The position numbers and the translations under genes were made by a program. Below the pieces are notes generated by a model. It saw only the letters and a program-made list of their open reading frames with translations, did no database searches and was not told the DNA's origin. 37,790 nt of DNA from Gammaproteobacteria bacterium (GTDB lineage Bacteria > Pseudomonadota > Gammaproteobacteria > Steroidobacterales > Steroidobacteraceae): the NCBI GenBank assembly GCA_025355165.1, contig JANYAD010000127.1:1-37790 (forward strand), given 5' to 3'. This document shows, piece after piece, positions 1-7,721 of this stretch; the stretch's first letter is position 1, and every line of letters begins with the position of its first letter.

Positions 1-181
1 TATGCACCCAGGTATGTGGATTGATCCACTCTACCTTGGTGACTTTGCCCTGCAACATGATAGGTACATTGCCGTCGAACTCAGCTTGAAAGGCGTGATG
101 CGCCCACGCAGGAACGCCTAAGAGGGCCGAGGTTGCCAACGTCGCAGCGAAACTCGCTGCCAAGCGTGCGCATAATTTCAT
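1..181 (-). CDS. DUF6152 family secreted protein (N-terminal part, runs off the window)
   Basis: The first 60 codons are visible; the rest lies beyond base 1. The start is an ATG at 181 preceded by GGAGGA at 191-196, nine bases away. Residues 1-27 form a typical Sec signal peptide (MKLCARLAAS at the start, cleavage expected after PAWA). The mature protein begins HHAFQAEFD and continues with the GKVTKVEWINPHTWVH block that is characteristic of DUF6152. The function of this family is unknown; members are small periplasmic proteins often found beside oxidoreductase genes. It is divergent from the DUF6644/PQQ-dehydrogenase operon, with about 170 bp between the starts, so shared regulation is possible. 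Family call is by recognition of the conserved N-terminal block; nothing can be said of the C-terminus. Confidence 0.8.
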   Translation of the reverse strand, partial: MKLCARLAASFAATLATSALLGVPAWAHHAFQAEFDGNVPIMLQGKVTKVEWINPHTWVH

Positions 182-258
182 TTTTAAGATTCCTCCAGCC
201 GAATATAATTTTCAGTACCCTTGAAGTATCGGAATCCCTGCCGCCGTCGCCGAGCGGC

Positions 259-286
259 TGGACGGCACGCAAAGGGCTCGTATAAT
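259..286 (+). promoter_or_regulatory. Candidate sigma70 promoter for the DUF6644/PQQ dehydrogenase operon
   Basis: A perfect TATAAT lies at 281-286, with TGGACG (4 of 6 matches to TTGACA) at 259-264 and a 16-bp spacer. Transcription would start near 293, about 58 bases before the ATG at 351. Called from consensus only. Confidence 0.45.
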
Positions 287-350
287 CAAGGCTCATAATC
301 GCTTTAGATTGCTGTTTTTGCAATTATATTTGGATTACCTGCGGGGAACC

Positions 351-899
351 ATGCTCGAGGGACTGGTCAACAAATTGGCGCAGACGCCTTGGAGCATCGG
401 ACTGCACGAATCGTTGTACATGTACGCGATCACCGAATCGACTCACGTTATCTGCATTATGTTGTTTGTCGGCACCATCGCCATGGTGGATCTGCGGTTA
501 TTAGGGATTTCCTATACTAATGTCCCGGTTTCGCAAATGCTTTCGCGCATGCTGCCGTGGACCATCGTGGGTTTCGTGTTGCTGCTGATTACCGGGGCAA
601 TGTTGTTTCTAGCGATCCCCATCCGCACTTATCATAGCCTTTGGTTCAGGTTGAAGTGCCTCATGATTTTGATCGCCGCCGTCAACATTGCAGTCTTCAC
701 CTTCAAAGTGGAGCGCGATAAAGCCACTTGGGACTTGGGACGTGTTCCAAGGAACTCCAAGATCTGCGCCGTCATTTCTTTGAGCGCGTGGGCTTCCGTC
801 ATCGTTTTTGGCCGTCTGATAGCCTATAACTGGTTCGACTGCGACAGCATCAACTCGCCGGCAATGGCGGGTATTACCGGATGCCCTCTGGATCCTTAA
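351..899 (+). CDS. DUF6644 family membrane protein (first copy)
   Basis: A 182-residue integral membrane protein with four predicted hydrophobic helices. It carries the conserved ESTHV sequence in the first helix, followed by LFVGTIAMVDLRLLG, which I recognise as DUF6644. I chose the ATG at 351 (preceded by GGGGAA) rather than an in-frame ATG at 309, because the family begins about 20 residues before the LHES motif. A second, diverged member follows 7 bp downstream, and a secreted quinohemoprotein dehydrogenase follows that, so all three probably form one operon. The role of the family is unknown. The invariant His in the first helix and the His in the third region (RTYHSLWFRLK) could bind a metal or heme, but that is inference. 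Confidence 0.8.
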   Translation: MLEGLVNKLAQTPWSIGLHESLYMYAITESTHVICIMLFVGTIAMVDLRLLGISYTNVPVSQMLSRMLPWTIVGFVLLLITGAMLFLAIPIRTYHSLWFRLKCLMILIAAVNIAVFTFKVERDKATWDLGRVPRNSKICAVISLSAWASVIVFGRLIAYNWFDCDSINSPAMAGITGCPLDP

Positions 900-906
900 G
901 CTAAGC

Positions 907-1371
907 GTGAGTCTTCTTCATACTGCTCAAAACATAGAGGCCTCCGCGCTCGGTCAAACCATCCGCGAATCTACGTGGCTGTTCCCTGCGATCGAGTCGA
1001 CGCATTTGTTGGCTCTGGCAATGTTGGGCGGCGCCGTGTTGATTCTTTCGTTGTCGGTGTTGGGTATCGGCCTGAAGACGGCGCCGGCCGAGCTCTACAA
1101 GAGCGCGCATCGCTACATGAACGTGGCGCTGATTGTGCTGCTGATGACAGGAATATTGCTGGCAGTCTCCGAGCCGGTGAAGCTGTACGGACGCCAGGCC
1201 TTCTGCGTAAAAATGATTTCGTTGGTGATAGCGCTAGCCGTGACCTACTTGGCCTTCAACCCGCTGATCAAGCGCGGTCTTTCGGGTCTTGGTGTGCGCA
1301 GCGTGACCGTACTGACCATGGCGGCCTGGCTGATGGTCGCCCTGGCAGGCCGGTGGATTGGATTTTCGTAA
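907..1371 (+). CDS. DUF6644 family membrane protein (second copy)
   Basis: A 154-residue paralogue of the preceding gene with four hydrophobic helices. It keeps the IESTH motif near residue 30 and the LSVLGIGL block that matches the first copy's DLRLLG region. The start is a GTG at 907, only 7 bp after the upstream stop; there is no clear Shine-Dalgarno sequence, so translation is probably coupled to the first copy. It ends 29 bp before the dehydrogenase ATG. The two copies are quite different in sequence, which suggests a heterodimer or two specialised subunits rather than a recent duplication. Function unknown; membership in the operon with a PQQ/heme dehydrogenase makes a membrane partner for electron transfer an attractive but unproven idea. 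Confidence 0.75.
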   Translation: MSLLHTAQNIEASALGQTIRESTWLFPAIESTHLLALAMLGGAVLILSLSVLGIGLKTAPAELYKSAHRYMNVALIVLLMTGILLAVSEPVKLYGRQAFCVKMISLVIALAVTYLAFNPLIKRGLSGLGVRSVTVLTMAAWLMVALAGRWIGFS

Positions 1372-1400
1372 ATAAAAGTGGCATCGGGGAGTTCTCTTCC

Positions 1401-3302
1401 ATGTACAAAGCTCGGGTCTTGATAGGCTTTATCGCAGGCTTGGCGTTCCTTCTCATCGGGGCCTCGGCAGGAGCGCAAGGGGCTGCACAAGACGTAAACG
1501 GCGCGACGGTTTTTGCCGCGCGCTGCAAGTCGTGTCACGAACCGGCCGTGGAGCGGGCCCCTACCCGCGCCGAGCTCGCGTTTCGCACACCCGCTGATGT
1601 GGTCACCGCTTTGACCGTGGGGGTGATGGCGCCCATGGCCAAAGGTCTGTCGCGGCCCGAAATAGAAGCGGTGGCTCTTTTTCTCGCTCCCGGACAGCTG
1701 GGAAGCGCGGGTACGGACCAAATGTGTACCCGCAACGGCCCCATAAAGGCAGGCGCTTCGGATTGGCCCGCGCTCGGGCCGGATGAGAATTCGAGCCGCT
1801 TTCAGCCCAACCCCGGCATTCGCTCCGCCGACGTCCCCCGTTTAAAGCTCAAGTGGGCCTTTTCCATGCCGGGCGGCGGGCAGCCCATCGTCGTCGGGGA
1901 TTGGTTATTCATCACGAATCGCGGCGGCAAATTCTATGCTTTGGACGCCAAGTCCGGTTGCGTGCATTGGGCCATCGAGGATGCCTCCTCCCGCACCACT
2001 CCCATGGTAATCCGATCGGCAATATCACCGAGTGGCTGGGCCACGTTCGTGGGTGTCGGTAAGCGTGTAGTGCGGGCGTTCGACGCCCAGACCGGCAAGG
2101 AGATCTGGCATAGCGAAGCGTTGGAAAATCACCCAGCCTCGAATATTACCGGGACACCGGTGATTTCGGGAGATCAGATCTTTGTTCCGCTCTCCTCCGG
2201 CGAAGAAGTCGTCGCCATGCAACCTAATTACTCATGTTGCACGTTTCGCGGAAGCTTAGTCGCGCTCGACCTTCGTACCGGTCAGAAGCAGTGGCAGACT
2301 TATATGATTACCGAACCGCTGGGTCCGACGCGAAAGAATGCCAATGACGTGCAGATGCAAGGCCCGGCAGGGGCGCCGGTGTGGGCTTCACCGACGGTCG
2401 ATGCAAGACGAGGCTTGGTGTATGTCGTCACCGGCGATAGCTATACCGATGCGGCCACCAAAGGCGACGATGCGATCGTCGCCGTGGAGATGAAGACGGG
2501 TAAGGTGCGCTGGAAAAATCAGGTGACCACGCAGGATAACTTCATCGTCGGCTGCAGCGGCCCTGTGAAAGTTGCCAACTGCCCCACGCCCACCGGCCCG
2601 GATTTTGACTTTGGCGCCACGCCCGTTCGGGTGGTGCGCGGCGCGAGAGACCTCCTTATTGCCGCCCAAAAGTCCGGTATTGTCTATGGGATCGACCCCA
2701 TGAACGGCCAAACCGTGTGGAAAACGCAGGTGGGCGCCGGCTCGCCGCTGGGAGGCGTTGAATGGGGCATCGGCGCCGACGGCAAATACCTCTTCGTGCC
2801 TGTTTCCGATATTGGGGAGATTTTCGATGAAATTGGCGTCGCGGCAGGCGCGCCGCCTTCGGCTGAGTATAAATCCCCGGGAAAGCCCGGCTTATCGGCG
2901 CTGGATCCTCTCACCGGCAAAGTGGTGTGGCATACCCCTGCCCCCATCGCGTCTTGCCACTATGCAGGGGATCGTTCCAAGGACTACGCCAAGGGTGCCT
3001 GCGTGCGCGCCCAGTCGGCCGCGCCTGCCGTCATGCCCGGCATTGTATTCTCCGGCACTCTGGATGGATGGTTCCGGGCCTACGATGCCTCGAACGGCAA
3101 AATCGTTTGGGAATTCAGCACCACGGCGCAAACCTATAGCACCGTAAACGGCAATCCAGACCAACCCGGCGGCGGCATAGACGGCATGGGACCTACCATC
3201 GCCGGCGGCATGGTTTACACCATGTCGGGATTCAATGGTGCCGCGCGAACCGGCAGCAATGGAATCAATGTGTTATTGGCTTTTTCAGTGGACGGTAAGT
3301 AG
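1401..3302 (+). CDS. PQQ-dependent quinohemoprotein dehydrogenase, polyvinyl-alcohol dehydrogenase-like
   Basis: A secreted 633-residue dehydrogenase. Residues 1-25 are a signal peptide. A cytochrome c segment follows with the heme motif C42-K-S-C45-H46, then an eight-bladed PQQ propeller with repeated blade sequences such as FYALDAKSG, VRAFDAQTGKEIWH and VYGIDPMNGQTVWK. A vicinal disulfide pair, C279-C280 in YSCCTF, is as expected for PQQ alcohol dehydrogenases. Length and an N-terminal rather than C-terminal heme domain fit polyvinyl-alcohol dehydrogenase (cytochrome), EC 1.1.2.6, which oxidises secondary alcohols in the periplasm. The true substrate here is unknown. The start at 1401 has GGGGAG about nine bases upstream; the frame is open further upstream but that part overlaps the DUF6644 gene and is not coding. 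Two DUF6644 genes precede it; no pqq synthesis genes are in the window. Confidence 0.85.
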   Translation: MYKARVLIGFIAGLAFLLIGASAGAQGAAQDVNGATVFAARCKSCHEPAVERAPTRAELAFRTPADVVTALTVGVMAPMAKGLSRPEIEAVALFLAPGQLGSAGTDQMCTRNGPIKAGASDWPALGPDENSSRFQPNPGIRSADVPRLKLKWAFSMPGGGQPIVVGDWLFITNRGGKFYALDAKSGCVHWAIEDASSRTTPMVIRSAISPSGWATFVGVGKRVVRAFDAQTGKEIWHSEALENHPASNITGTPVISGDQIFVPLSSGEEVVAMQPNYSCCTFRGSLVALDLRTGQKQWQTYMITEPLGPTRKNANDVQMQGPAGAPVWASPTVDARRGLVYVVTGDSYTDAATKGDDAIVAVEMKTGKVRWKNQVTTQDNFIVGCSGPVKVANCPTPTGPDFDFGATPVRVVRGARDLLIAAQKSGIVYGIDPMNGQTVWKTQVGAGSPLGGVEWGIGADGKYLFVPVSDIGEIFDEIGVAAGAPPSAEYKSPGKPGLSALDPLTGKVVWHTPAPIASCHYAGDRSKDYAKGACVRAQSAAPAVMPGIVFSGTLDGWFRAYDASNGKIVWEFSTTAQTYSTVNGNPDQPGGGIDGMGPTIAGGMVYTMSGFNGAARTGSNGINVLLAFSVDGK

Positions 3303-3316
3303 CGGGGCGCGCTACT
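3298..3316. terminator. Inverted repeat between convergent genes, possible bidirectional terminator
   Basis: AGTAGCG at 3298-3304 is a perfect inverted repeat of CGCTACT at 3310-3316, with a 5-base loop. The left arm contains the TAG stop of the dehydrogenase and the right arm the TAG stop of cheX on the other strand. There is no T-tract, so efficient intrinsic termination is doubtful. Confidence 0.35.
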
Positions 3317-3758
3317 CGAGGCAGACGACGAGCTTCGCGGAGTGGGTGCGCCAGTTGATGGGAATGACGAACGACCGCGCGTGCGGGGTGGTGATTTTTT
3401 CCAGATCGTGTGCAATCACGACGGGCACCGAAATGACGAAATTTTTACCGAAATCTCGACGCGCGTTGCCGGAGATGGTGTTGGCAACCTCGCCGACCAA
3501 ATCCTTGATATTTTCGTCGCTGGTGTCGGTCTCCTGCATGCGCATCAACAAGACGGTGAGCATGCCCCGCGGCGCGGTAAAATAGACAATTCCTTTGCGC
3601 GCGCCGGTAATGCCGATAACGCCCGTATATTCATACGCCCCCGGTTTGCCGTCGGTGACCAAATAAGGCGATCCGACCGTAGCTGACTGTTGCGCTGAGG
3701 TCTCAAAATAATTTGTCGTTCCGTCGATGAAGGTGCGAATTTCGGCTTCTTTGAACAT
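3312..3758 (-). CDS. cheX: CheX-family CheY-phosphate phosphatase
   Basis: A 148-residue protein of the CheC/CheX/FliY phosphatase family. The catalytic E-x-x-N signature is present as E90-V-A-N93 inside the helix LVGEVANTISGN, and a single such helix plus the length fit CheX, which acts as a dimer to hydrolyse aspartyl phosphate on CheY. The C-terminal half shows the IAHDLEKITT and SFVIPI strands expected for the family. The start is the ATG at 3758 with GGAGG at 3765-3769; it lies 1 bp after the stop of the cheY-like gene, so the two are translated together. It is the last gene of a five-gene minus-strand signalling operon and its likely partner is the receiver encoded just upstream. No flagellar or chemoreceptor gene is near. 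Confidence 0.85.
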   Translation of the reverse strand: MFKEAEIRTFIDGTTNYFETSAQQSATVGSPYLVTDGKPGAYEYTGVIGITGARKGIVYFTAPRGMLTVLLMRMQETDTSDENIKDLVGEVANTISGNARRDFGKNFVISVPVVIAHDLEKITTPHARSFVIPINWRTHSAKLVVCLE

Positions 3759-3759
3759 C

Positions 3760-4152
3760 TCAAGCCTCCGACAACAGCTCTTCCAACGCGTCGTTGAGCT
3801 GGCGATCGGTAAACGGCTTGCACAGGAATCCGTTCGCACCCTTTTCAATCGCTTCCACCGCCGTCGCCTTGTCGGCCAGGGCAGAAACGACCAAAATCAA
3901 CACGTTGGAATTGATGGCGATCAATTCCTCCACGCATTGTATGCCGTCCATTTCGGGCATAGTCAAATCCATCGTCACCACATCGGGCTGGGTACGGCGG
4001 AACATCTCGACTGCAGCGCGGCCGTTGCTGGCCGCGCCGACCACTTCTAGGCGTTCGATCTGTTGCGAGCGCTCGATGCGCCGACGGATGATGTTCGAAT
4101 CATCGACGATCATCAGCTTCAGCGAAGCCCGAGGGCCAGCCGTGCTGTTCAT
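3760..4152 (-). CDS. CheY-type single-domain response regulator
   Basis: A 130-residue receiver domain with no output domain. The acidic pair D17-D18 (LMIVDDS), phospho-acceptor D62 (VVTMDLTMPEMDG), the switch Ser90 (VVSALAD) and the conserved K112 (LCKPF) are all present, so phosphorylation should be normal. It resembles CheY and the sporulation-type receivers used in Che-like relays. Its ATG overlaps the TAA of the upstream kinase gene by one base (TAATG), and cheX begins 1 bp after its stop. The expected circuit is phosphorylation by the HPt of the upstream kinase and dephosphorylation by CheX. With no output domain, it must act by protein binding; the target is not in the window unless it is the Ser/Thr kinase or TonB-like protein of the same operon. 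Confidence 0.9.
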   Translation of the reverse strand: MNSTAGPRASLKLMIVDDSNIIRRRIERSQQIERLEVVGAASNGRAAVEMFRRTQPDVVTMDLTMPEMDGIQCVEELIAINSNVLILVVSALADKATAVEAIEKGANGFLCKPFTDRQLNDALEELLSEA

Positions 4153-6359
4153 TACGCAGCTTCCGTATTCCCCGCGCGCTTAGCCGGCGGCAGGGTCAAG
4201 GTAAGTCGGGTAAATTTTCCGGGCACGGTGGCCACAGAAACTTTTCCGCCGATCTGCTGCATGAGTCCGGCCATCAAATTCATCCCTACACCCCGCCCGG
4301 CGTCCTTGGTCGCAATCTCAACGGTAGAAAATCCCGGTTGGAAGAGCAACGAAAATACTTGCTTCGCATCCAAGGTGGCCGCTCTTTCCGGAGTGATGAA
4401 CCCCTTCTTCAATGCCGCTTCCTTGATTCTCTCGGTGGACAGCCCCTGCCCATCATCCTCGGCAATGAGCTTATATCCGGCAATGCCCAGTTCCTGGAAA
4501 ATCAATTTCAGCCGGCCCTGCGCTGGCTTGCCCGCAGTGTGGCGATCCGCGGTCGATTCGATGCCGTGCACAATGGAATTTCGCACTGCCTGGACGGCAA
4601 TGTCCTTGACTATCCGTCTATATTCATCGGGCACCGTGTCGAACCCCATGCACTGCAGCGATGCTTCCTTGTTGTTCTCACTGGCCACCCGTGCCGTCAA
4701 CTGCTGCAGCATCGAGGGCACGCTAGCATCGGGCTTCGCCGCGATATCCGACCCGCCCTCGATCACGGCGGTTGCGGTGTGCGAATCCGGTTCGGTGTTC
4801 CGGGTCGCCGCCACGTGCAGCCGTGCCAGCCGCGAGACCAGGTCACCGACCGATTGGAGGTGGGTGAGCAAATCATCGAGCTTGATGACCAGGGGCAGAA
4901 AGTCATTCCCGGACAGATCTGCCTTTTCGCGCAGGATCTTCAGATCGTCCTCGAAGGAATGCGCGCGGCTTTCAATCGAGGACAATCCCAAGGCCGCTGC
5001 CTCACCCTTGACTGAGTGTACTTGACGGAACAGGGTGTCGAGTTTCTTGCGGAACGCGCTCTCCTCTCGCGCCGGCTCGCGCAACACCGCGTTGATCATT
5101 TTCATGGCGGCGTTCGAATCGTTCAAAAATGAGGCCAGTTGCGCGGGATCGACATGCAATATTCCCAGCAATGTATCCACCTGCGCCTGCGCCTGGGTCT
5201 GAGAGGACTGAAGTTCGCGCGCAAGATCCACGCGCGCGCTCACATCCGACACCGAGACCAGCACTTGCGTGATCTTGCCGTCGACCCGCACCCGATGGAA
5301 TTCGAATTGCAGATAGCGTGTGGAGACCTCGCCCCGTCCGTTGTCCACGTTGACTTCCACTTCTCCGAGCGGGTTGATGGTCTTTACCAAGTTCTCCTTG
5401 GTGCGCTCCGACCACAACACACCGACAAACTTCAACGCGGTGGACAAGGTCTTTTCGGAAACGATGTTTTTTAGCAATTTCTCGAAGGGCAGACCTGCGA
5501 AATCGTTGCGTTGAAATAAAGATTCGAGCGCGCTCGAATATGAGGCACCGATCACCAAATTTTCGTCGAGCAAGAACAATCCGTCTTTGACGGTGCGCAA
5601 GATATCCGCGGTTTGTTGGCGCGCTTCACGCAGCGAGGCTTCCTGTCGCTGACGCGCCAGCAGCAAGATCGTGACGAACCCTGCCAGCAACACCGCGATG
5701 AGCAATCCAGTGAGCATGACCAGCCGCAGTTTGGTGGCGGACCTTGCATTGGCGGCTTGCAATTCGCCGACGATCGCCGTCAGCTCATTGTCGATTAGAG
5801 GTATTAGGCGCTTACTGGCGCGCGAAGCGGCGGTAACATCCCGTTCCAATTGCTTGCCGGCATCATTGAGAGCGGTGCCGGTTGCCTCGTTGTCCTGGTA
5901 GGGAACGCCCTTGAACTTCAAGATCGGCTCGATTGATTCCTGTTCCTTGGCCCACACTTCCCGCAAGCTCGTTGCGTGCTTTCCTGCAATCGGCGCACCC
6001 AGCGCGGAGGTATCGGCGAAAACAGAAAACCAGCTCGACGAGCGCTGCGCCGTCATGTCTTGCAAACCAGCATCTAATTTGGTGGCGGCATCCCGCAACT
6101 GATCCAAGGATTCTTGAATGTAGCCGCGGTTGGTCAAGCGATCGTGCATCGAGTCGAGCGATGCATGGATCAGCGCGGGATTGCGCTGCTGCTGGCCGAC
6201 GAATTTGAGCGCCACGGTGCTGGAGGCCAGGTCACTGGCGAGCTTCAATCCAGGTATCAGCACCACCGCAACGAAGCTGAGGGCGAGGATCACTACGAGT
6301 ACCACGAGCCCGCCGGCGGAGAAGCGCGATGCCCAAGCACCGAGGAGACGAAAGTTCAT
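4152..6359 (-). CDS. Membrane CheA-like histidine kinase with internal HPt, no CheW-type domain
   Basis: A 735-residue kinase. Two membrane helices (about 15-35 and 213-235) enclose a helical periplasmic sensor of about 175 residues. A PAS-like segment (about 250-375) follows, then an HPt domain (about 400-515) with the phosphoryl-accepting H448 in RQVHSVKGEAAALGL. The CheA-type ATPase domain comes last: N box with N594 (AVRNSIVHGIE), G1 DDGQGLS at 635-641, G2 GRGVGMN at 688-694. The protein stops after the ATPase, so the CheW-like regulatory domain of true CheA is missing; sensing is built in instead of coming from chemoreceptors. Its start lies 3 bp after the stop of the Ser/Thr kinase gene and its stop overlaps the start of the CheY gene. 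The signal sensed is unknown. Confidence 0.88.
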   Translation of the reverse strand: MNFRLLGAWASRFSAGGLVVLVVILALSFVAVVLIPGLKLASDLASSTVALKFVGQQQRNPALIHASLDSMHDRLTNRGYIQESLDQLRDAATKLDAGLQDMTAQRSSSWFSVFADTSALGAPIAGKHATSLREVWAKEQESIEPILKFKGVPYQDNEATGTALNDAGKQLERDVTAASRASKRLIPLIDNELTAIVGELQAANARSATKLRLVMLTGLLIAVLLAGFVTILLLARQRQEASLREARQQTADILRTVKDGLFLLDENLVIGASYSSALESLFQRNDFAGLPFEKLLKNIVSEKTLSTALKFVGVLWSERTKENLVKTINPLGEVEVNVDNGRGEVSTRYLQFEFHRVRVDGKITQVLVSVSDVSARVDLARELQSSQTQAQAQVDTLLGILHVDPAQLASFLNDSNAAMKMINAVLREPAREESAFRKKLDTLFRQVHSVKGEAAALGLSSIESRAHSFEDDLKILREKADLSGNDFLPLVIKLDDLLTHLQSVGDLVSRLARLHVAATRNTEPDSHTATAVIEGGSDIAAKPDASVPSMLQQLTARVASENNKEASLQCMGFDTVPDEYRRIVKDIAVQAVRNSIVHGIESTADRHTAGKPAQGRLKLIFQELGIAGYKLIAEDDGQGLSTERIKEAALKKGFITPERAATLDAKQVFSLLFQPGFSTVEIATKDAGRGVGMNLMAGLMQQIGGKVSVATVPGKFTRLTLTLPPAKRAGNTEAA

Positions 6360-6362
6360 GAA

Positions 6363-7709
6363 TCAATTGCTCCGCTGAGGTTTGCTAATTTTTAGGGTGA
6401 CCAATTCGGCGCGCAGGGCGTCCAAGGCATCCAGGAACTCGGCCGCGGAGGCGTACCGATCCTTAGGACTCTTCGCCAATAACCGGTCGATAAGGGACTG
6501 ATACGCCGCCAAGTTGTCAGGCAGGCGCGGCACCGGCGCTGAACGGTGGCCGGCGAGGATATCGGGCACGCTCTTGCCCATGAATGGCAACGTTCCGCAG
6601 AGCATTTCGTACAGCACCACGCCCAAGCTGTAAAGATCGCCCCTGGCGTCCGGATCCTGGTCTTCAATCTGTTCCGGGCACACATAGTAAGGGGTACCCG
6701 TGCAATCACCACCTTTCGCCAACTCGCTCGGTAAGAATTGCGTTCGGGCAGAGCCGAAATCGATCAGCACCAAGCGGTTCTCGTTGGTCAGCATGAGGTT
6801 GGAGGGCTTCAGATCGCGATGCACTACGCGAGCGGCATGCACTATTTGTAATGCTTCGCCGATCTGATGCGCATAGTTGACTGCATCCGCCTCGCTCACG
6901 GGATGTTTCAATCTTTCCCTCAGGCTTCCGCACGGAAAGTATTCCAGCGCCAGATATAGGTAGTCATCCGTAGTACCGAAATCGAGCACATTCGCTATGG
7001 AACGGTGATTTAACTTGGAGAGAATCGCACACTCCTTCTTGAAACGCTCGCGATCGGCCTCCGAGACTACATGTTCACCGGTGATCGCCTCGATTTTCAA
7101 TGCAACCGGCTGCGGGAAATCACTGTTGCGCGCCAGGTAGACACTGGCTGCGCTCGACTGGGCGATCTTCTTCATCATCGTGTAACCGGCCACTTCCGGC
7201 TGCCGCCAACGCTCGACCGCCGCGTTGGTGGCGCCGGCGCCACTCGCAGGCGGTTCGACCAGCGGTTGTAGAGCGCTGCAAAGTTCCCCGACGATGACCG
7301 AATGGATGGGCCAGTAGTCGCTCGCCCCGAGCTTCATTGCGCGCGCCGCGCTGCGCTCGTTGCCGCCGCGCGCAAAAACGAAAACCGGCAGGCTCGGTAC
7401 CTGCTCGTGCAAACGTTTTAGCGATCCCAAGGAGGCGGCTGCCGCATCCGGAGGAGAGAATTCCACGATGAGCATCACGGCGACATACGCTCGCAGACGT
7501 TCGACTGTAATAGCATCGAAGCCCGCGCGCGTAACCGTATCGGCATCGACTTTCGGCATTGCGCGGCGCACCAGGCCCGCTAGCCGCAATCGTAACTCGA
7601 GTTCATCATGGACAATGAGACAAAGAACCGTACCGCGGCCGCGTTCGCCCGTGACCGTCGCAGACGCCGTTAGGTTCGCTGAGATCGAGGTGGCTGTTTG
7701 AGTGCTCAT
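6363..7709 (-). CDS. Hanks-type Ser/Thr protein kinase with N-terminal pseudo-receiver domain
   Basis: 448 residues, no membrane segment. Residues about 25-150 have the alternating strand pattern of a receiver (VLCLIVHD, AVMLIVEF, LPVFVFARG), but the phospho-acceptor site reads LIVEF, with Glu near position 83, so it cannot be phosphorylated in the usual way. The kinase domain spans about 175-435. It has K205 in VALK, E226 in the C-helix, HRDLKPSN at 297-304, DFG at 317-319 and PEQ at 345-347, so the catalytic residues are complete. The glycine-rich loop is unusual: KIAQSSAASVYLA replaces the normal G-x-G-x-x-S/G-x-VYLA. It ends 3 bp before the CheA-like kinase and begins 12 bp after the TonB-like gene, all on one strand. 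A role in linking Ser/Thr phosphorylation to the downstream relay is inferred from position only. Confidence 0.88.
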   Translation of the reverse strand: MSTQTATSISANLTASATVTGERGRGTVLCLIVHDELELRLRLAGLVRRAMPKVDADTVTRAGFDAITVERLRAYVAVMLIVEFSPPDAAAASLGSLKRLHEQVPSLPVFVFARGGNERSAARAMKLGASDYWPIHSVIVGELCSALQPLVEPPASGAGATNAAVERWRQPEVAGYTMMKKIAQSSAASVYLARNSDFPQPVALKIEAITGEHVVSEADRERFKKECAILSKLNHRSIANVLDFGTTDDYLYLALEYFPCGSLRERLKHPVSEADAVNYAHQIGEALQIVHAARVVHRDLKPSNLMLTNENRLVLIDFGSARTQFLPSELAKGGDCTGTPYYVCPEQIEDQDPDARGDLYSLGVVLYEMLCGTLPFMGKSVPDILAGHRSAPVPRLPDNLAAYQSLIDRLLAKSPKDRYASAAEFLDALDALRAELVTLKISKPQRSN

Positions 7710-7721
7710 CTGGCCGCCATG

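Noticed and set aside
975-1400. N-terminal extension of the PQQ dehydrogenase frame
   Set aside because: It overlaps the second DUF6644 gene in another frame, and the signal peptide and ribosome site place the start at 1401.
4063-5025. Long plus-strand frame of 320 codons opposite the CheA-like kinase gene
   Set aside because: It is antisense to a clearly coding kinase, has no recognisable domain or ribosome site, and its composition is that of a mirror frame.
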